A stretch of DNA of 64,000 bases from Luteibaculum sp964627445 (GCA_964627445.1 CAZVJF010000008.1:62001-126000), one strand, 5' to 3'; counted from the first letter of the stretch, positions 50,137 to 59,719 are shown. Notes: generated from the letters alone by a model not told the origin. Translations and numbers: made by a program.

Positions 50137-51762
50137 ATGGCTAACGCTTATTTTAAACCACCAAAAGCGGTTAACGAACCCATTTTCGATTATGCGCCCA
50201 ACACGCCAGAGCGCAAAAAATTAGAGGAAGCGCTTGCCGAATTGCGCAGTAAAGAAGTACACGTACCACTTTATATTGGGGGGGAAGAGGTTGAAACGCA
50301 AGACAAGCGGCCCATGAACCCACCGCATGACCACCAGCATCTCTTGGGGCACTTTTCTTATGGCACCAAAGAGCATGTTTCTAAAGCAATAGACTCAGCT
50401 TTGCAAGCACGCGAAACGTGGTGCAAAATGGCTTGGCAAGACCGCGCTGCCATTTTCCTAAAAGCGGCAGAGCTTATATCTACCAAGTATCGCTATCAGA
50501 TGAATGCGGGAACCATGCTTACGCAAAGTAAAAACGCCTTTCAGTCTGAGATTGATGCCGTTTGCGAATTGATAGACTTCTTGCGTTATAACGTAGAGTT
50601 TATGACGGAGATTTACGAAAAGCAACCTGAGAATGCCAAAGGAATTTGGAATCGCTTAGAGTACCGTCCGCTAGAAGGCTTTGTTTTTGCTATAACACCC
50701 TTTAATTTCACGGCCATTGCAGGAAACCTTCCCATGTCTGCGGTTTTAATGGGTAACGTTTGTGTTTGGAAACCGGCAGAATCGCAGATATACTCATCCA
50801 ACCAGGTAATGCAGATTTTTAAAGAAGCTGGTTTGCCCGATGGAGTAATCAACATGGTAGTAGCCGATGGTCCTGATGTAGGCGAGGTGGTATTTAAGCA
50901 CCCAGATTTCTCGGGCTTGCATTTTACCGGTTCTACCGCTGTATTTAAGCACCTTTGGAAAGAGATAGGAAGCAATATAGACATCTACAAGCAGTATCCT
51001 CGCATTGTTGGAGAAACGGGAGGTAAAGATTTTGTGTTTGCACACCATACTGCCAACCCCAAGGAAGTAGCTACTGGTTTGGCACGTGGTGCATTTGAGT
51101 TTCAAGGGCAAAAGTGTTCTGCTGCTTCCAGAGCCTACATTCCAAACAATCTTTGGGAGGATGTAAAAGAGCACCTGCTGGCGCAAGTGAACTCCTTTAA
51201 AATGGGGCCAACAGAAGACTTCAACAACTTCATTAATGCCGTAATTGACAAGCGCGCTTTTGATAAAATTGCGGGCTACATCGATTACATCAAAGAGGCT
51301 CCCGATGCAGAGATTATTGCAGGAGGAAACTACGATGACAGCAAAGGATACTTTATAGAACCCACTGTAGTGGTGGTTAAAGATCCCAAGTTCCGTACCA
51401 TGTGCGAGGAGATTTTTGGCCCAGTACTTACCATTTATGTCTACGAAAAAGACCAGTGGAAAGAAACGGCTGAGATTTTGAATGGCACCTCGGAGTATGC
51501 GCTTACTGGGGCTATCTTTGCTAAAGATCGCTACGTTATTGCAGAACTTACCGATATGCTCGAACAAAGCGCGGGTAACTTTTACATTAACGATAAACCA
51601 ACTGGAGCGGTGGTAGGCCAGCAGCCATTTGGAGGTGCCCGTGGTTCGGGAACCAACGACAAAGCGGGCTTTTATCTAAACCTGTTGCGTTGGGCTTCGG
51701 TACGTACTTTAAAAGAGACTTTCAACCCACCTACCGATTACCGTTATCCTTTTATGGGCTAA
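50137..51762 (+). CDS. pruA: L-glutamate gamma-semialdehyde dehydrogenase
   Basis: 541 residues, the standalone P5C dehydrogenase that oxidises glutamate semialdehyde to glutamate in proline breakdown. Catalytic Cys327 is in EFQGQKCSAASRAYIP and the base Glu in RIVGETGGKDFVF; NAD fold motif HFTGSTAVFKHLW and C-terminal GQQPFGGARGSGTNDKAG complete the ALDH signature. Proline dehydrogenase is not in the window. A strong terminator follows. Confidence 0.95.
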   Translation: MANAYFKPPKAVNEPIFDYAPNTPERKKLEEALAELRSKEVHVPLYIGGEEVETQDKRPMNPPHDHQHLLGHFSYGTKEHVSKAIDSALQARETWCKMAWQDRAAIFLKAAELISTKYRYQMNAGTMLTQSKNAFQSEIDAVCELIDFLRYNVEFMTEIYEKQPENAKGIWNRLEYRPLEGFVFAITPFNFTAIAGNLPMSAVLMGNVCVWKPAESQIYSSNQVMQIFKEAGLPDGVINMVVADGPDVGEVVFKHPDFSGLHFTGSTAVFKHLWKEIGSNIDIYKQYPRIVGETGGKDFVFAHHTANPKEVATGLARGAFEFQGQKCSAASRAYIPNNLWEDVKEHLLAQVNSFKMGPTEDFNNFINAVIDKRAFDKIAGYIDYIKEAPDAEIIAGGNYDDSKGYFIEPTVVVVKDPKFRTMCEEIFGPVLTIYVYEKDQWKETAEILNGTSEYALTGAIFAKDRYVIAELTDMLEQSAGNFYINDKPTGAVVGQQPFGGARGSGTNDKAGFYLNLLRWASVRTLKETFNPPTDYRYPFMG

Positions 51763-51793
51763 GCGGTTATCGCTTAAAATAATCTTTAGTTTT

Positions 51794-51819
51794 AAGGCCA
51801 CCTTCGGGTGGCTTTTTTT
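51794..51819 (+). terminator. Intrinsic terminator after pruA
   Basis: GCCACC (51797-51802), UUCG-type tetraloop, GGTGGC (51807-51812), then seven T. Confidence 0.85.
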
Positions 51820-51827
51820 GTTGAGTA

Positions 51828-54764
51828 ATGCGAGGATTGGGATTTAAGGTAGCACTTTGGATATGTTGTGGTGGGTTTTCCATACTGGGCGTTGATGTCT
51901 TTGCCCAGGTAAACAACTATATCAATTTTACGGTGGACGATGGTTTACCCAGCAACGAGGTGTACCATGTAATTGAAGATGAGCAAGGCTACATTTGGTT
52001 TGCTACCGACAAGGGCGTCTCTCGTTTCAACGGGTATGAGTTTGAGAATTTCACTACGACAGACGGTCTTCATAACAACGTTATTTTTCAATTGTATGAG
52101 GATACCGTAGCCAACAGGATATGGTGTACAGGGTTGGGAAATGCGCTGAGTTTTTTTGATTTGAAGACAACGCAAATTAGGGTAGTAGCCTTTGCTGAAG
52201 ATATTTTGAGCGACCGTCAGACTGACAAATACATATTCAAAATAGAACAGGATACTGTAGTTTTAAATTACAGGTACAACGTCTCTACATATCATTATGA
52301 TGGGTCCGACCAGTTGCGCTTGATAAAAGAATTGGAGGTTCGATCCGAATATAAGGTCACTTACCGTTATCCTTTTTTTAGGAAATATTCGAGAGGCAAT
52401 AAGGTAAATCAGTTAAAGGTATTAAATGGTTATCTCTGTCGCTATCAATACATGGATACCACCTATAATGTGCACTACCTTAACCAAGGGTTTAGCAAAG
52501 ATAGGGGGATGGCTACCAAACTGAACAACGGTGTGTTTCTTTTTCATGAGGTGGGTTCTATTTATTTTATAGACTCCCTGGGTCATATTGAGAAAGAAAA
52601 TAACATAGAAAACGGTTTAGGCGTGTATGTAGATAGTCTTCGTGGTGTGTATGTTGTGCGCGAAGATGGTGCGACTTTAATCCAAATGGACACTTCTGGA
52701 AGCGTTTTGATATCGCCTATCCCCGCATTAGAGAATAAGTTTGTAACATCTTGTACCTGGACTCAAGAACAGAGCTTTTGGGCAACTACCCGAGACCAAG
52801 GTGTGTTCTATGCCAAATCCGATTACATTAATAAACGAACCGAAGCCGACGGGTTGGTGAAAAATGCGGTTCGTGCGTTCTATCCAGACCAGATCAATCA
52901 ATGTTTATGGGTGAGCTATTACGGTTCTGGGAGCTTGACCAAGGTGTTAAAGGATTGGAGCTTCAAGAATAAGAGTGTTACCCAATTGGAGATAGAATAT
53001 TTGCATCCTGTTGGACCCGATACATTGCTAGTATCCTCTGGAAATAGTACCTACGTTTATACCCTTAGATCAAATAAAAAGCATCGTCTTCCATACGAAG
53101 GAATGGCCCAATTCTACAACACAGCTAGCAGCGATATTTGGCTGCACCGTAAGGCAAAGGCCGGCACTTTAGTTAACGGTGTCATAGATCAGTCTACACG
53201 AAAGGGTAGCTATCGTGTTGGTATTAGCACCGATGAACAAATGGTTCGGTTTAGGGATACGATTTGGTCTGGTGGATTATTTGGTTTGGGCTATCTGGAT
53301 TCTGAAGAAAAATGGCACACATATCGAAAGGATATGTTTGGAAGGGTAAAAGGAATAGCACACCACCAAGATGAGTTTTTAGCTATCGCTTCACTGGGAA
53401 AAGGCTTATTTGTAAGAGTGGATAATTCCATCCTTCAAATTACTGAGGCAGATGGCCTAATTAGTAATTTGTGTAATGGGGTTTACGTGGATAATAAGCA
53501 AGGCATCTGGGTGTATAGTAATAAAGGAGTTAGTCATGTTACTTTCACTGACTCTTCCTATTTGGGTTATAATATCTTTAACTACACCCCGCAAGACGGC
53601 TTACTTTCTGCACAAGTTAATGATGTGATCCGGGTAGATAGCAGTGTTTGGTTTGCTACACCGAAAGGTATTAATACCGTAGACTTGCGCTATGAGCAGT
53701 TGGATAAAAAAAATTGCTCCACAGAAATTTTAGGAATTCAAGTAGATGAAACTGCGCTTGCTACAAGTCAAGAAGCTAGCATAGATTACAATGCGAATCT
53801 GGAGTTTGAATACATCTCAGTAGACATTAAAAAACTAGGCAACATCATCTACGAATACCGGATGCTGGGGCTAGACCCTGTATGGAGAAAAACTCAAAGT
53901 CGCTCAGTACGTTTTCCAAAATTAGAAGATGGTGATTATACGTTTGAGGTTCGCGTGTTTGATCCGTCTGCTAGAATGACACCGCGGTCGGCCACCTTTA
54001 GCTTTTCAGTTATTGCTCCCTTTTGGAAAACCTGGTGGTTTTTATTGTTCTGTGGGTTTTTAATAGCTGCGGTTATTCGTTTTCGTTTTGCGCAGTTACG
54101 AGAAAAAAGCAAGCTGAAAACGGAGTTGTTGGATGTACGCAGACAAGCACTAGCTGCTCAAATGAACCCTCATTTTCTTTTTAATTCCTTCAATTCCATT
54201 CGCAACTTTGTTTTGCAAAACGATAAGGAAAAGGCCGATGAGTACATCGTGCGTTTTTCTGAGTTAACCCGTGGCATACTAAACAACTCATTTAAAGAGT
54301 CCATTTCCCTTCAGCAGGAGCTAGATATGATAGCGAACTACCTGGATATTGAGCGTATGCGGGTGCACAACAAGTTTGATTACGATATCGCCATTTCTCC
54401 GGATGTGGAGGCTGACACCATAGAAATACCACCTGCAGTGTTGCACCCTTTTGTAGAGAATGCGGTGTGGCATGGAGTAAAAGAACTTACCGATAGGCAA
54501 GGCAAAATTGATATCCGCTGCTTTCTAGAAGGAGCGTACTTAATTTGTCAAATACAAGACAATGGTAAGGGTTTTGAGAAGTCACCCAAAAAAGATCCCC
54601 GCAAGCGAAAGTCTTTTGGAATAGATATTACCAAACAGCGTTTAGAGCTAGTACAAACTGCCTACCATCAACAGGTTCAGGTAGATGTGAGTACCATTAA
54701 AAAAAATGGAGTTGTAGCTGGTGTGCTGGTAACCTTAAAATTTAAGTTGAGTCATGGAAAATAA
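51828..54764 (+). CDS. LytS-like sensor histidine kinase with periplasmic beta-propeller
   Basis: 978 residues. Signal peptide, then ~630 residues of regulator-propeller repeats (FTVDDGLPSNEVYHVIEDEQ and YIWFATDKGVSRFNGYEF near the start; LISNLCNGVYVDNKQGIWVY later), a Y_Y_Y domain (about 660-735), one membrane helix (near 742-762), and a cytoplasmic His_kinase module with phospho-acceptor His782 in QMNPHFLFNSFNSIRNF, N-box HPFVENAVWHG (Asn878) and G-box DNGKGF. Unlike hybrid two-component systems it lacks receiver and AraC domains; its response regulator overlaps its end by 11 bases. Ligand unknown. Confidence 0.92.
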   Translation: MRGLGFKVALWICCGGFSILGVDVFAQVNNYINFTVDDGLPSNEVYHVIEDEQGYIWFATDKGVSRFNGYEFENFTTTDGLHNNVIFQLYEDTVANRIWCTGLGNALSFFDLKTTQIRVVAFAEDILSDRQTDKYIFKIEQDTVVLNYRYNVSTYHYDGSDQLRLIKELEVRSEYKVTYRYPFFRKYSRGNKVNQLKVLNGYLCRYQYMDTTYNVHYLNQGFSKDRGMATKLNNGVFLFHEVGSIYFIDSLGHIEKENNIENGLGVYVDSLRGVYVVREDGATLIQMDTSGSVLISPIPALENKFVTSCTWTQEQSFWATTRDQGVFYAKSDYINKRTEADGLVKNAVRAFYPDQINQCLWVSYYGSGSLTKVLKDWSFKNKSVTQLEIEYLHPVGPDTLLVSSGNSTYVYTLRSNKKHRLPYEGMAQFYNTASSDIWLHRKAKAGTLVNGVIDQSTRKGSYRVGISTDEQMVRFRDTIWSGGLFGLGYLDSEEKWHTYRKDMFGRVKGIAHHQDEFLAIASLGKGLFVRVDNSILQITEADGLISNLCNGVYVDNKQGIWVYSNKGVSHVTFTDSSYLGYNIFNYTPQDGLLSAQVNDVIRVDSSVWFATPKGINTVDLRYEQLDKKNCSTEILGIQVDETALATSQEASIDYNANLEFEYISVDIKKLGNIIYEYRMLGLDPVWRKTQSRSVRFPKLEDGDYTFEVRVFDPSARMTPRSATFSFSVIAPFWKTWWFLLFCGFLIAAVIRFRFAQLREKSKLKTELLDVRRQALAAQMNPHFLFNSFNSIRNFVLQNDKEKADEYIVRFSELTRGILNNSFKESISLQQELDMIANYLDIERMRVHNKFDYDIAISPDVEADTIEIPPAVLHPFVENAVWHGVKELTDRQGKIDIRCFLEGAYLICQIQDNGKGFEKSPKKDPRKRKSFGIDITKQRLELVQTAYHQQVQVDVSTIKKNGVVAGVLVTLKFKLSHGK

Positions 54765-55503
54765 AATCACCGCGGTATTAATTGATGATGAACCGGCAGC
54801 AGTAGAGTCTACCCAATATTTGCTAGCGGAGTATTGTCCAACCGTGCAAGTGGTGGGCACGGCCAACTCGGTGCAGGCGGGAATAGAGGCTATCGATAGA
54901 AACAACCCCGATGTGATTTTTTTAGATGTACAAATGCCGCATGGCGGAGGTTTTGCCTTACTAGAACATTACGAAAAGCCCACTTTTCAAGTGATTTTTG
55001 CGACTGCTTACGATTCGTATGCAATCCGGGCATTTGAATACAGCGCTGTAGACTACTTACTAAAACCCTATCGCTCATCCGACCTGGTAAAAGCCATAGA
55101 AAAAGCGCAGGGCAATAAAGATATGGAGCTGCGCATTCAGCAGCTGGAGCTGCTCCGTAAAAACATGGAAAAACCTGCGCAAATGATTATTCCGGTTTCG
55201 GGAGGAACGGAGATCATTGCTTTGTCGGATTTGGTTTACCTAGAGGCTGACAACAATTACACTACCTTGTATTTGAGAGGCGAAAAAAAGATACTGGTAT
55301 CCAAAACGCTCAAGTTTTTTGTAGATCAATTGCCAGACGAGCAGTTTTATCGGGTACACCACTCGTATTTGGTGCAGCGTGGATTTATTGAAAAGATCGC
55401 TTCCGATGGAAAAACTCTGGATACCAGCGATTTCAAGGCTACCATTCCCATCTCCACAAGAAGGAAGCCCGCCTTTATGAAGTGGCTAAAAACACAGCCA
55501 TAA
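54754..55503 (+). CDS. LytTR-type response regulator
   Basis: 249 residues. Receiver domain with acidic pair Asp11-Asp12, phospho-acceptor Asp58 in VIFLDVQMPHGGG, Thr/Ala switch FATAYDSYAIRAFEYSAVDY and Lys in LLKPYRSSD. The C-terminal ~100 residues are a LytTR DNA-binding domain (IIALSDLVYLEADNNYTTLY; YRVHHSYLVQ; ISTRRKPAFMKWL). Forms a pair with the upstream kinase; target genes are unknown. Terminator directly after. Confidence 0.94.
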   Translation: MENKITAVLIDDEPAAVESTQYLLAEYCPTVQVVGTANSVQAGIEAIDRNNPDVIFLDVQMPHGGGFALLEHYEKPTFQVIFATAYDSYAIRAFEYSAVDYLLKPYRSSDLVKAIEKAQGNKDMELRIQQLELLRKNMEKPAQMIIPVSGGTEIIALSDLVYLEADNNYTTLYLRGEKKILVSKTLKFFVDQLPDEQFYRVHHSYLVQRGFIEKIASDGKTLDTSDFKATIPISTRRKPAFMKWLKTQP

Positions 55504-55504
55504 A

Positions 55505-55528
55505 AAAAGCTCCGTTTCCGGAGCTTTT
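55505..55528 (+). terminator. Intrinsic terminator after the two-component pair
   Basis: AAAAGCTCCG (55505-55514), loop TTTC, CGGAGCTTTT (55519-55528), placed two bases after the regulator stop. Confidence 0.85.
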
Positions 55529-55849
55529 CATGTTTCGCACACCAATAAAATAAGAAGAAGAAAACCATACTCTTTACAGAGCCAAAGGAGATGCGAAATG
55601 CTTTTTCAATAGGAGCTTTTTTGCCCTTTTTGGTTACTGCTAAAGTATGTGGCAATGTGTTGCGATATACTGATCCGTAGCATGATCGTCACGCTTTTTG
55701 AGTAACTGAATTCTTACGCTTAGTAAGTGTGGATTTTGAGCCCACACTGTTTTTTCTCAATCCCTTGGAATACGATTTTTTATCGGAAAATAATTAGTGT
55801 CTGCCGTGGGATTGTCCCATATTTGATCCATCACCCTAGGTACCTTACC
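55529..55849. other. 321-base spacer without recognisable gene
   Basis: AT-rich intergenic sequence between the two-component terminator and the SDR gene. Weak short frames on both strands have no family resemblance or ribosome-binding context. CATATTTG at about 55819-55826 is one base off the TAnnTTTG box and could serve the downstream gene. Confidence 0.5.
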
Positions 55850-56905
55850 ATGAAAGAGATCAATAAAAACGCTCCAGTATTAGTAACTGGAGCCAACGGC
55901 TATGTAGCGAGTTGGATCGTGAAAAAACTGTTAGACGAAGGCATCACTGTACATGCTGCAGTTCGTAACCCTTCCAACAAGAAAAAAGTAGGTCATTTGG
56001 AGTCCCTCGCAGTAAATGCCCCAGGGACACTCAAGTTTTTCGCGGCCGACCTGCTTACGCCCAACGCCTATCAAGAAGCCATGGAGGGTTGCGAGTTGGT
56101 TTACCACACGGCTTCTCCATTTACTACGAGTGTAAAAGATCCACAAAAAGAGCTCATAGACCCTGCCGTAAAAGGTACCGCCAATGTATTGGAAACCGCC
56201 AATGCGGTGGAGTCTGTAAAGCGCGTGGTAGTAACCAGCAGCTGTGCGGCTATTTATACCGATGCCATTGACACGGTAAATGCTCCGGGCGGTAAAATAA
56301 CGGAAGCGGTTTGGAATGAAACGGCATCCTTACACTATCAACCCTATTCATATTCCAAAACTTTGGCCGAGAAGAAGGCCTGGGAGGTTGCAGAGAAGCA
56401 AGACGGCTGGGATCTGGTTACTGTAAACATGAGTTTGGTGATGGGACCTTCACTAAATCCGAGAGCTACTTCAGAGTCTATTAATATTTTAAAGATGTTG
56501 GGTGGAGGCGAAATGAAAGCCGGAGCACCCAAAATGGGCATCGGCCTGGTAGATGTGCGCGATGTGGCAGAGGCTCACTTTAAGGCTGGATATATGCCTA
56601 AGGCGCACGGCCGCTATATTACCTCGGCTCACAATACCAACTTTTTAGAAATGGCAGAAGTACTGCTGCCCAAGTATGGTGAAAAATACCCCTTACCTAA
56701 AAAAGCGCTACCCAAGTGGCTGCTATTGTTGGTTGGGCCTTTGGTAAACAAGTTATTTACACGCAAATTTATTCGCAACAACGTAAACGTGCCGTGGCGT
56801 GCCGATAACTCCAAGATTAAAAATGAACTGGGCATGGAGTTCCGGTCCATGAAAGAAACCATGGAAGATGCCTTTCAGGATTCCATTGACAATAACATGC
56901 TCTAA
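55850..56905 (+). CDS. Extended SDR family NAD(P)-dependent reductase (dihydroflavonol-4-reductase-like)
   Basis: 351 residues from ATG 55850; longer upstream frame is non-conserved. Rossmann motif VLVTGANGYVASWIVKKLL, substrate/cofactor segments VYHTASPF and VVTSSCAAIY, and the catalytic Tyr-Lys in YSYSKTLAEKKAW, then VNMSLVMGPSLNPRATSES. Related to plant-type dihydroflavonol and cinnamoyl-CoA reductases; bacterial members reduce diverse carbonyls, and the substrate here is not known. Single gene, followed after 18 bases by a small barrel protein. Confidence 0.88.
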   Translation: MKEINKNAPVLVTGANGYVASWIVKKLLDEGITVHAAVRNPSNKKKVGHLESLAVNAPGTLKFFAADLLTPNAYQEAMEGCELVYHTASPFTTSVKDPQKELIDPAVKGTANVLETANAVESVKRVVVTSSCAAIYTDAIDTVNAPGGKITEAVWNETASLHYQPYSYSKTLAEKKAWEVAEKQDGWDLVTVNMSLVMGPSLNPRATSESINILKMLGGGEMKAGAPKMGIGLVDVRDVAEAHFKAGYMPKAHGRYITSAHNTNFLEMAEVLLPKYGEKYPLPKKALPKWLLLLVGPLVNKLFTRKFIRNNVNVPWRADNSKIKNELGMEFRSMKETMEDAFQDSIDNNML

Positions 56906-56923
56906 ACCCCAAACCTCCAGGCT

Positions 56924-57418
56924 ATGAAAAATTTCCTCTTTAGTTTTTTTGTTCTTTTTCTTGCTGTGGTGAGTAACGCTCAAAATACGAGTTCAAATTA
57001 CCAAACCGCGGTGGGTATTCGTGCTGGTGGAACCTCAGGAATTACCGTAAAACACTTCATCGCATCCAACCAGGCAATAGAAGGAATTGTAGGACTATGG
57101 AATAACGGTTTTGGAGCCACTGTTTTGCTGGAAATACACGAAAGTGCGGGTGAGCCCGGATTAAACTGGTATTACGGTGCAGGAGGACACATTGCAGTTT
57201 GGGACAACAGCGGCAGAAACGGAAGAGATGCTTGGTTCTACAACAACCGCATTGATGGTATTGCACTGGGAGTAGACGGTATTGTCGGCTTGGAGTATAA
57301 AATCCAGCCCATACCCATTGCTATAAGTGCCGATTTAAAACCTTTGTTGGGAATACATTCGGGAGGTAATATCCACTTTGGCCTCGATCCTGGGATAGGG
57401 GTTAAGTTTGTTTTTTGA
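56924..57418 (+). CDS. Small outer-membrane beta-barrel-like protein
   Basis: 164 residues with signal peptide (FLFSFFVLFLAVVSNAQ). The mature part has about eight amphipathic strands (AVGIRAGGTSGITVKHFI; GFGATVLLEIHE; WYYGAGGHIAVWD; GIVGLEYKIQP) and ends VKFVF with a terminal Phe. Typical of short uncharacterised Bacteroidota barrels; no function evident. Probably co-transcribed with the upstream SDR gene. Confidence 0.7.
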   Translation: MKNFLFSFFVLFLAVVSNAQNTSSNYQTAVGIRAGGTSGITVKHFIASNQAIEGIVGLWNNGFGATVLLEIHESAGEPGLNWYYGAGGHIAVWDNSGRNGRDAWFYNNRIDGIALGVDGIVGLEYKIQPIPIAISADLKPLLGIHSGGNIHFGLDPGIGVKFVF

Positions 57419-57459
57419 TGCATCGCTAGCGCTAAAGAGCTAACAATCACAACATAAAA

Positions 57460-57484
57460 AAAAGCCACCCAGGGGGTGGCTTTT
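57460..57484. terminator. Bidirectional intrinsic terminator
   Basis: AAAAGCCACC (57460-57469), loop CAGGG, GGTGGCTTTT (57475-57484), with A-run on one side and T-run on the other; serves the convergent barrel and peroxiredoxin genes. Confidence 0.8.
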
Positions 57485-57510
57485 CTGTATAAGTATATGG
57501 TGGCTCGTGC

Positions 57511-58143
57511 TTAGTGAGACGCAAGGTAATCTGCAATTCCGCTGTGGGTTGCATTTAATCCGTCTTCACCTTTTTTCCAGTTTGCTGGGCAAACCTCTCC
57601 TTTTTCTTCCAAGAATTGAAGCGAATCTACCATGCGGATCGCCTCATCTACGTTTCTTCCAAGAGGTAGGTCGTTTACCAATTGGTGACGTACCATTCCT
57701 TCCTTGTCAATTAAGAAAAGACCACGGTAAGCAACCATTTCACCGTGAGCAATCATTTCACCTTCTTCGTTGTAGTCCCACTCACCAGCAAGAACATCGT
57801 AGTTGGTAGAAATGGTTTTGTTGGTATCGGCAACTATAGGATAGGTAATTCCTTTAATTCCACCGTTATCCTTATCTACTTGCAACCAACCCCAGTGGCT
57901 TTGCTCGGTATCGGTAGATACCGCTACTACAGCTACATTGCGCTCCTCAAATTCAGCCAATTTTGACTGAAATGCGTGCAACTCAGTAGGGCATACAAAA
58001 GTGAAATCCTTTGGGTAAAAGAAAAGCACAACGTACTTCTTACCAATGTACTGGTCTAATGAAAAATTTTCTACGATTTCTTCTCCGTTAATTACTGCGG
58101 CAGCAGAGAAATTAGGAGCTTTTTGTCCAACTAATACAGCCAT
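57511..58143 (-). CDS. Typical 2-Cys peroxiredoxin (AhpC/Prx1 group)
   Basis: 210 residues; reduces hydrogen peroxide, alkyl peroxides and peroxynitrite. Peroxidatic Cys51 in FYPKDFTFVCPTEL, resolving Cys185 in EKGEVCPANW, and the conserved Thr/Trp/Arg shell (DSHWGWLQ-type here QSHWGWLQVD; LVNDLPLGRNVDEAIR). GGIKGITYP-like and YF-type C-terminal motifs suggest the Prx1 subfamily. Monocistronic, with a promoter-like box upstream. Confidence 0.95.
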   Translation of the reverse strand: MAVLVGQKAPNFSAAAVINGEEIVENFSLDQYIGKKYVVLFFYPKDFTFVCPTELHAFQSKLAEFEERNVAVVAVSTDTEQSHWGWLQVDKDNGGIKGITYPIVADTNKTISTNYDVLAGEWDYNEEGEMIAHGEMVAYRGLFLIDKEGMVRHQLVNDLPLGRNVDEAIRMVDSLQFLEEKGEVCPANWKKGEDGLNATHSGIADYLASH

Positions 58144-58174
58144 AATTTGTGTTGTTGTTTAATTTTTGTGACAC

Positions 58175-58182
58175 CAAAAGTA
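58175..58182 (-). promoter_or_regulatory. Candidate -7 box (TACTTTTG) for peroxiredoxin
   Basis: Exact TAnnTTTG match on the minus strand 31 bases before the start, with a near-match TCTG 18 bases upstream of it. Confidence 0.5.
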
Positions 58183-58246
58183 GGGCGCACAAACCGAAAA
58201 CAGAAAGAATTTAGATTGTTTTAATTAATGGTAATATCAGCAAACC

Positions 58247-58966
58247 TTATGCGGTTAGAAAATAAATAGCCAAACCCAATAAAATAGCGATAAGCTTGGA
58301 GGGTTTTAACTTGTGTCCGTCTTCTAACTCAAATAGTATGGTTGTGCTTACATGCAAGAAAATTCCCACTGCCACAGCGGTAAAGCGCGCTTGCCAACTT
58401 TCGCGTATCAGATTGTCGTAGCCGAAGGTGTTTCCAATAAGTACAGTGGCTGGCGCAGAAATACAGAATAGTGAAAACCAAATCCAAGATTTCTTAATGC
58501 CTAAAGGGCTCGATTTTAAAATGGAAGCCAACGTTAAAGCGATCGGAGCTTTATGCATCAATATGCCTAGCAAGTAGTTATTGTGCGAATGTCCATGGCT
58601 GTGGTTGTGCACCATGGGGATGCTTTCTATAACCGAATGCACCGTGAGACCGGCAATCGCTAAAATGGGAAAGTATTGCGAAAACTGCCCGTGTGAGTGA
58701 TAGTGTCCGTGTTCTACCCCACGTGTCAAGTACTCCAAGATTACTTGCATAAAAAAGCCTACAAGCACAAAGTTTCCTGCCTCGTAACCTAGAGACTTGT
58801 ATGACTCTGGCAGTAGATGGCAAAAAGAAAGTGCCAATAAAAACGTACCCGAGAGCGACAGTAGAGGTTTTACACCCTTACTGAAATGTGTATTAGAGGA
58901 GTGGAAAATAATAGCTCCAGGCAATACAGAAATACCAAGGAGCAATAAAATTTGTGCGGTTGACAA
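58247..58966 (-). CDS. ZIP-family metal transporter
   Basis: 239 residues with about seven helices. ZIP signatures: LALSFCHLLPESYKSLG in the early helices, a His-rich loop VHNHSHGHSHNN, and the metal-binding helix pattern GILMHKAPIALTLASIL followed by GIFLHVSTTILFELEDGH. Expected to move Zn2+ or related divalent metals into the cytoplasm. Ends three bases before the methyltransferase start lies upstream of it, so the two are a leftward pair. Confidence 0.9.
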   Translation of the reverse strand: MSTAQILLLLGISVLPGAIIFHSSNTHFSKGVKPLLSLSGTFLLALSFCHLLPESYKSLGYEAGNFVLVGFFMQVILEYLTRGVEHGHYHSHGQFSQYFPILAIAGLTVHSVIESIPMVHNHSHGHSHNNYLLGILMHKAPIALTLASILKSSPLGIKKSWIWFSLFCISAPATVLIGNTFGYDNLIRESWQARFTAVAVGIFLHVSTTILFELEDGHKLKPSKLIAILLGLAIYFLTA

Positions 58967-58969
58967 TAA

Positions 58970-59719
58970 CTAGCGCTTTTGAGCTACAATGATAAGTCTA
59001 TCTGAGCTATCGGCACGAAACGGGTTTAAATTGTAGTCGCCAAATAGGTTTCTTACTTTGAAACCTGCGTTGGCCAGTAAAAATTTAAAATCGCTGAGTT
59101 CTAAGGATTGCACGCGCTCGTAAAAGTGATAGGGTTTCCCCAGGTGCTCGAACTTAATCTCTTTCACAATCTTTCCCTTTTGGTGGTATCGTTCAATGTG
59201 GAAGGTAATATCGTCTACTGTTTTGGTTTCTTCCTCAACCAAATTGTGCACCACCTTCGTAGCATTTAAAAAATCAATAACCAGAATGCCTTTATATTGC
59301 AGCATTTTACGCACTGCGTTTAAGGTTTTTAGGTTGTCTGCGGCATTGGAGAAGTAGCCGAAACTGGTAAACAAATTGGTAACCAAATGCGCCTTTAAGT
59401 TCGGGAAGTGATGGCGCATATCGTGCTGGTAAAATTTGAGCCTGTCGTTTTCAAAAACCTTGGCTTCTGCAATATTGTCTTCGGCCAAATCTAAACCCGT
59501 TACCTGGTAACCCATTTGGTTCATATTTACCGCGTGGCGCCCTTTGCCGCAAGCCAGGTCAACAATATGCGACTGCTTATCCAGCTTTAAGAAACCCATT
59601 AGGTTTTCTATAAAAGCACGGGCTTCATTATCGTCTCTGTGCTGGTATAGGGTGTGATAAAATGGACTGTTAAACCACTCCTCAAACCAGTTCTTAGAAG
59701 CAATTGTTGGGTTTTCCAT
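58970..59719 (-). CDS. Class I SAM-dependent methyltransferase, substrate unknown
   Basis: 249 residues. SAM-binding motif I is HIVDLACGKGRHAVNMNQMG, followed by VTGLDLAEDNI (motif II acid) and MRHHFPNLKAHLVTNLFTSF-type motif; N-terminal FYHTLYQHRDDNEARAF is typical of the Bacteroidota group. Cannot be assigned to a substrate. It precedes the ZIP gene by three bases and diverges from priA. Confidence 0.85.
   Translation of the reverse strand: MENPTIASKNWFEEWFNSPFYHTLYQHRDDNEARAFIENLMGFLKLDKQSHIVDLACGKGRHAVNMNQMGYQVTGLDLAEDNIAEAKVFENDRLKFYQHDMRHHFPNLKAHLVTNLFTSFGYFSNAADNLKTLNAVRKMLQYKGILVIDFLNATKVVHNLVEEETKTVDDITFHIERYHQKGKIVKEIKFEHLGKPYHFYERVQSLELSDFKFLLANAGFKVRNLFGDYNLNPFRADSSDRLIIVAQKR

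Noticed and set aside
55529..55655. Leftward 102-codon frame crossing the end of the LytTR gene
   Set aside because: Low-complexity Phe/Lys-rich sequence that lies across a terminator and mostly opposite a solid coding gene.
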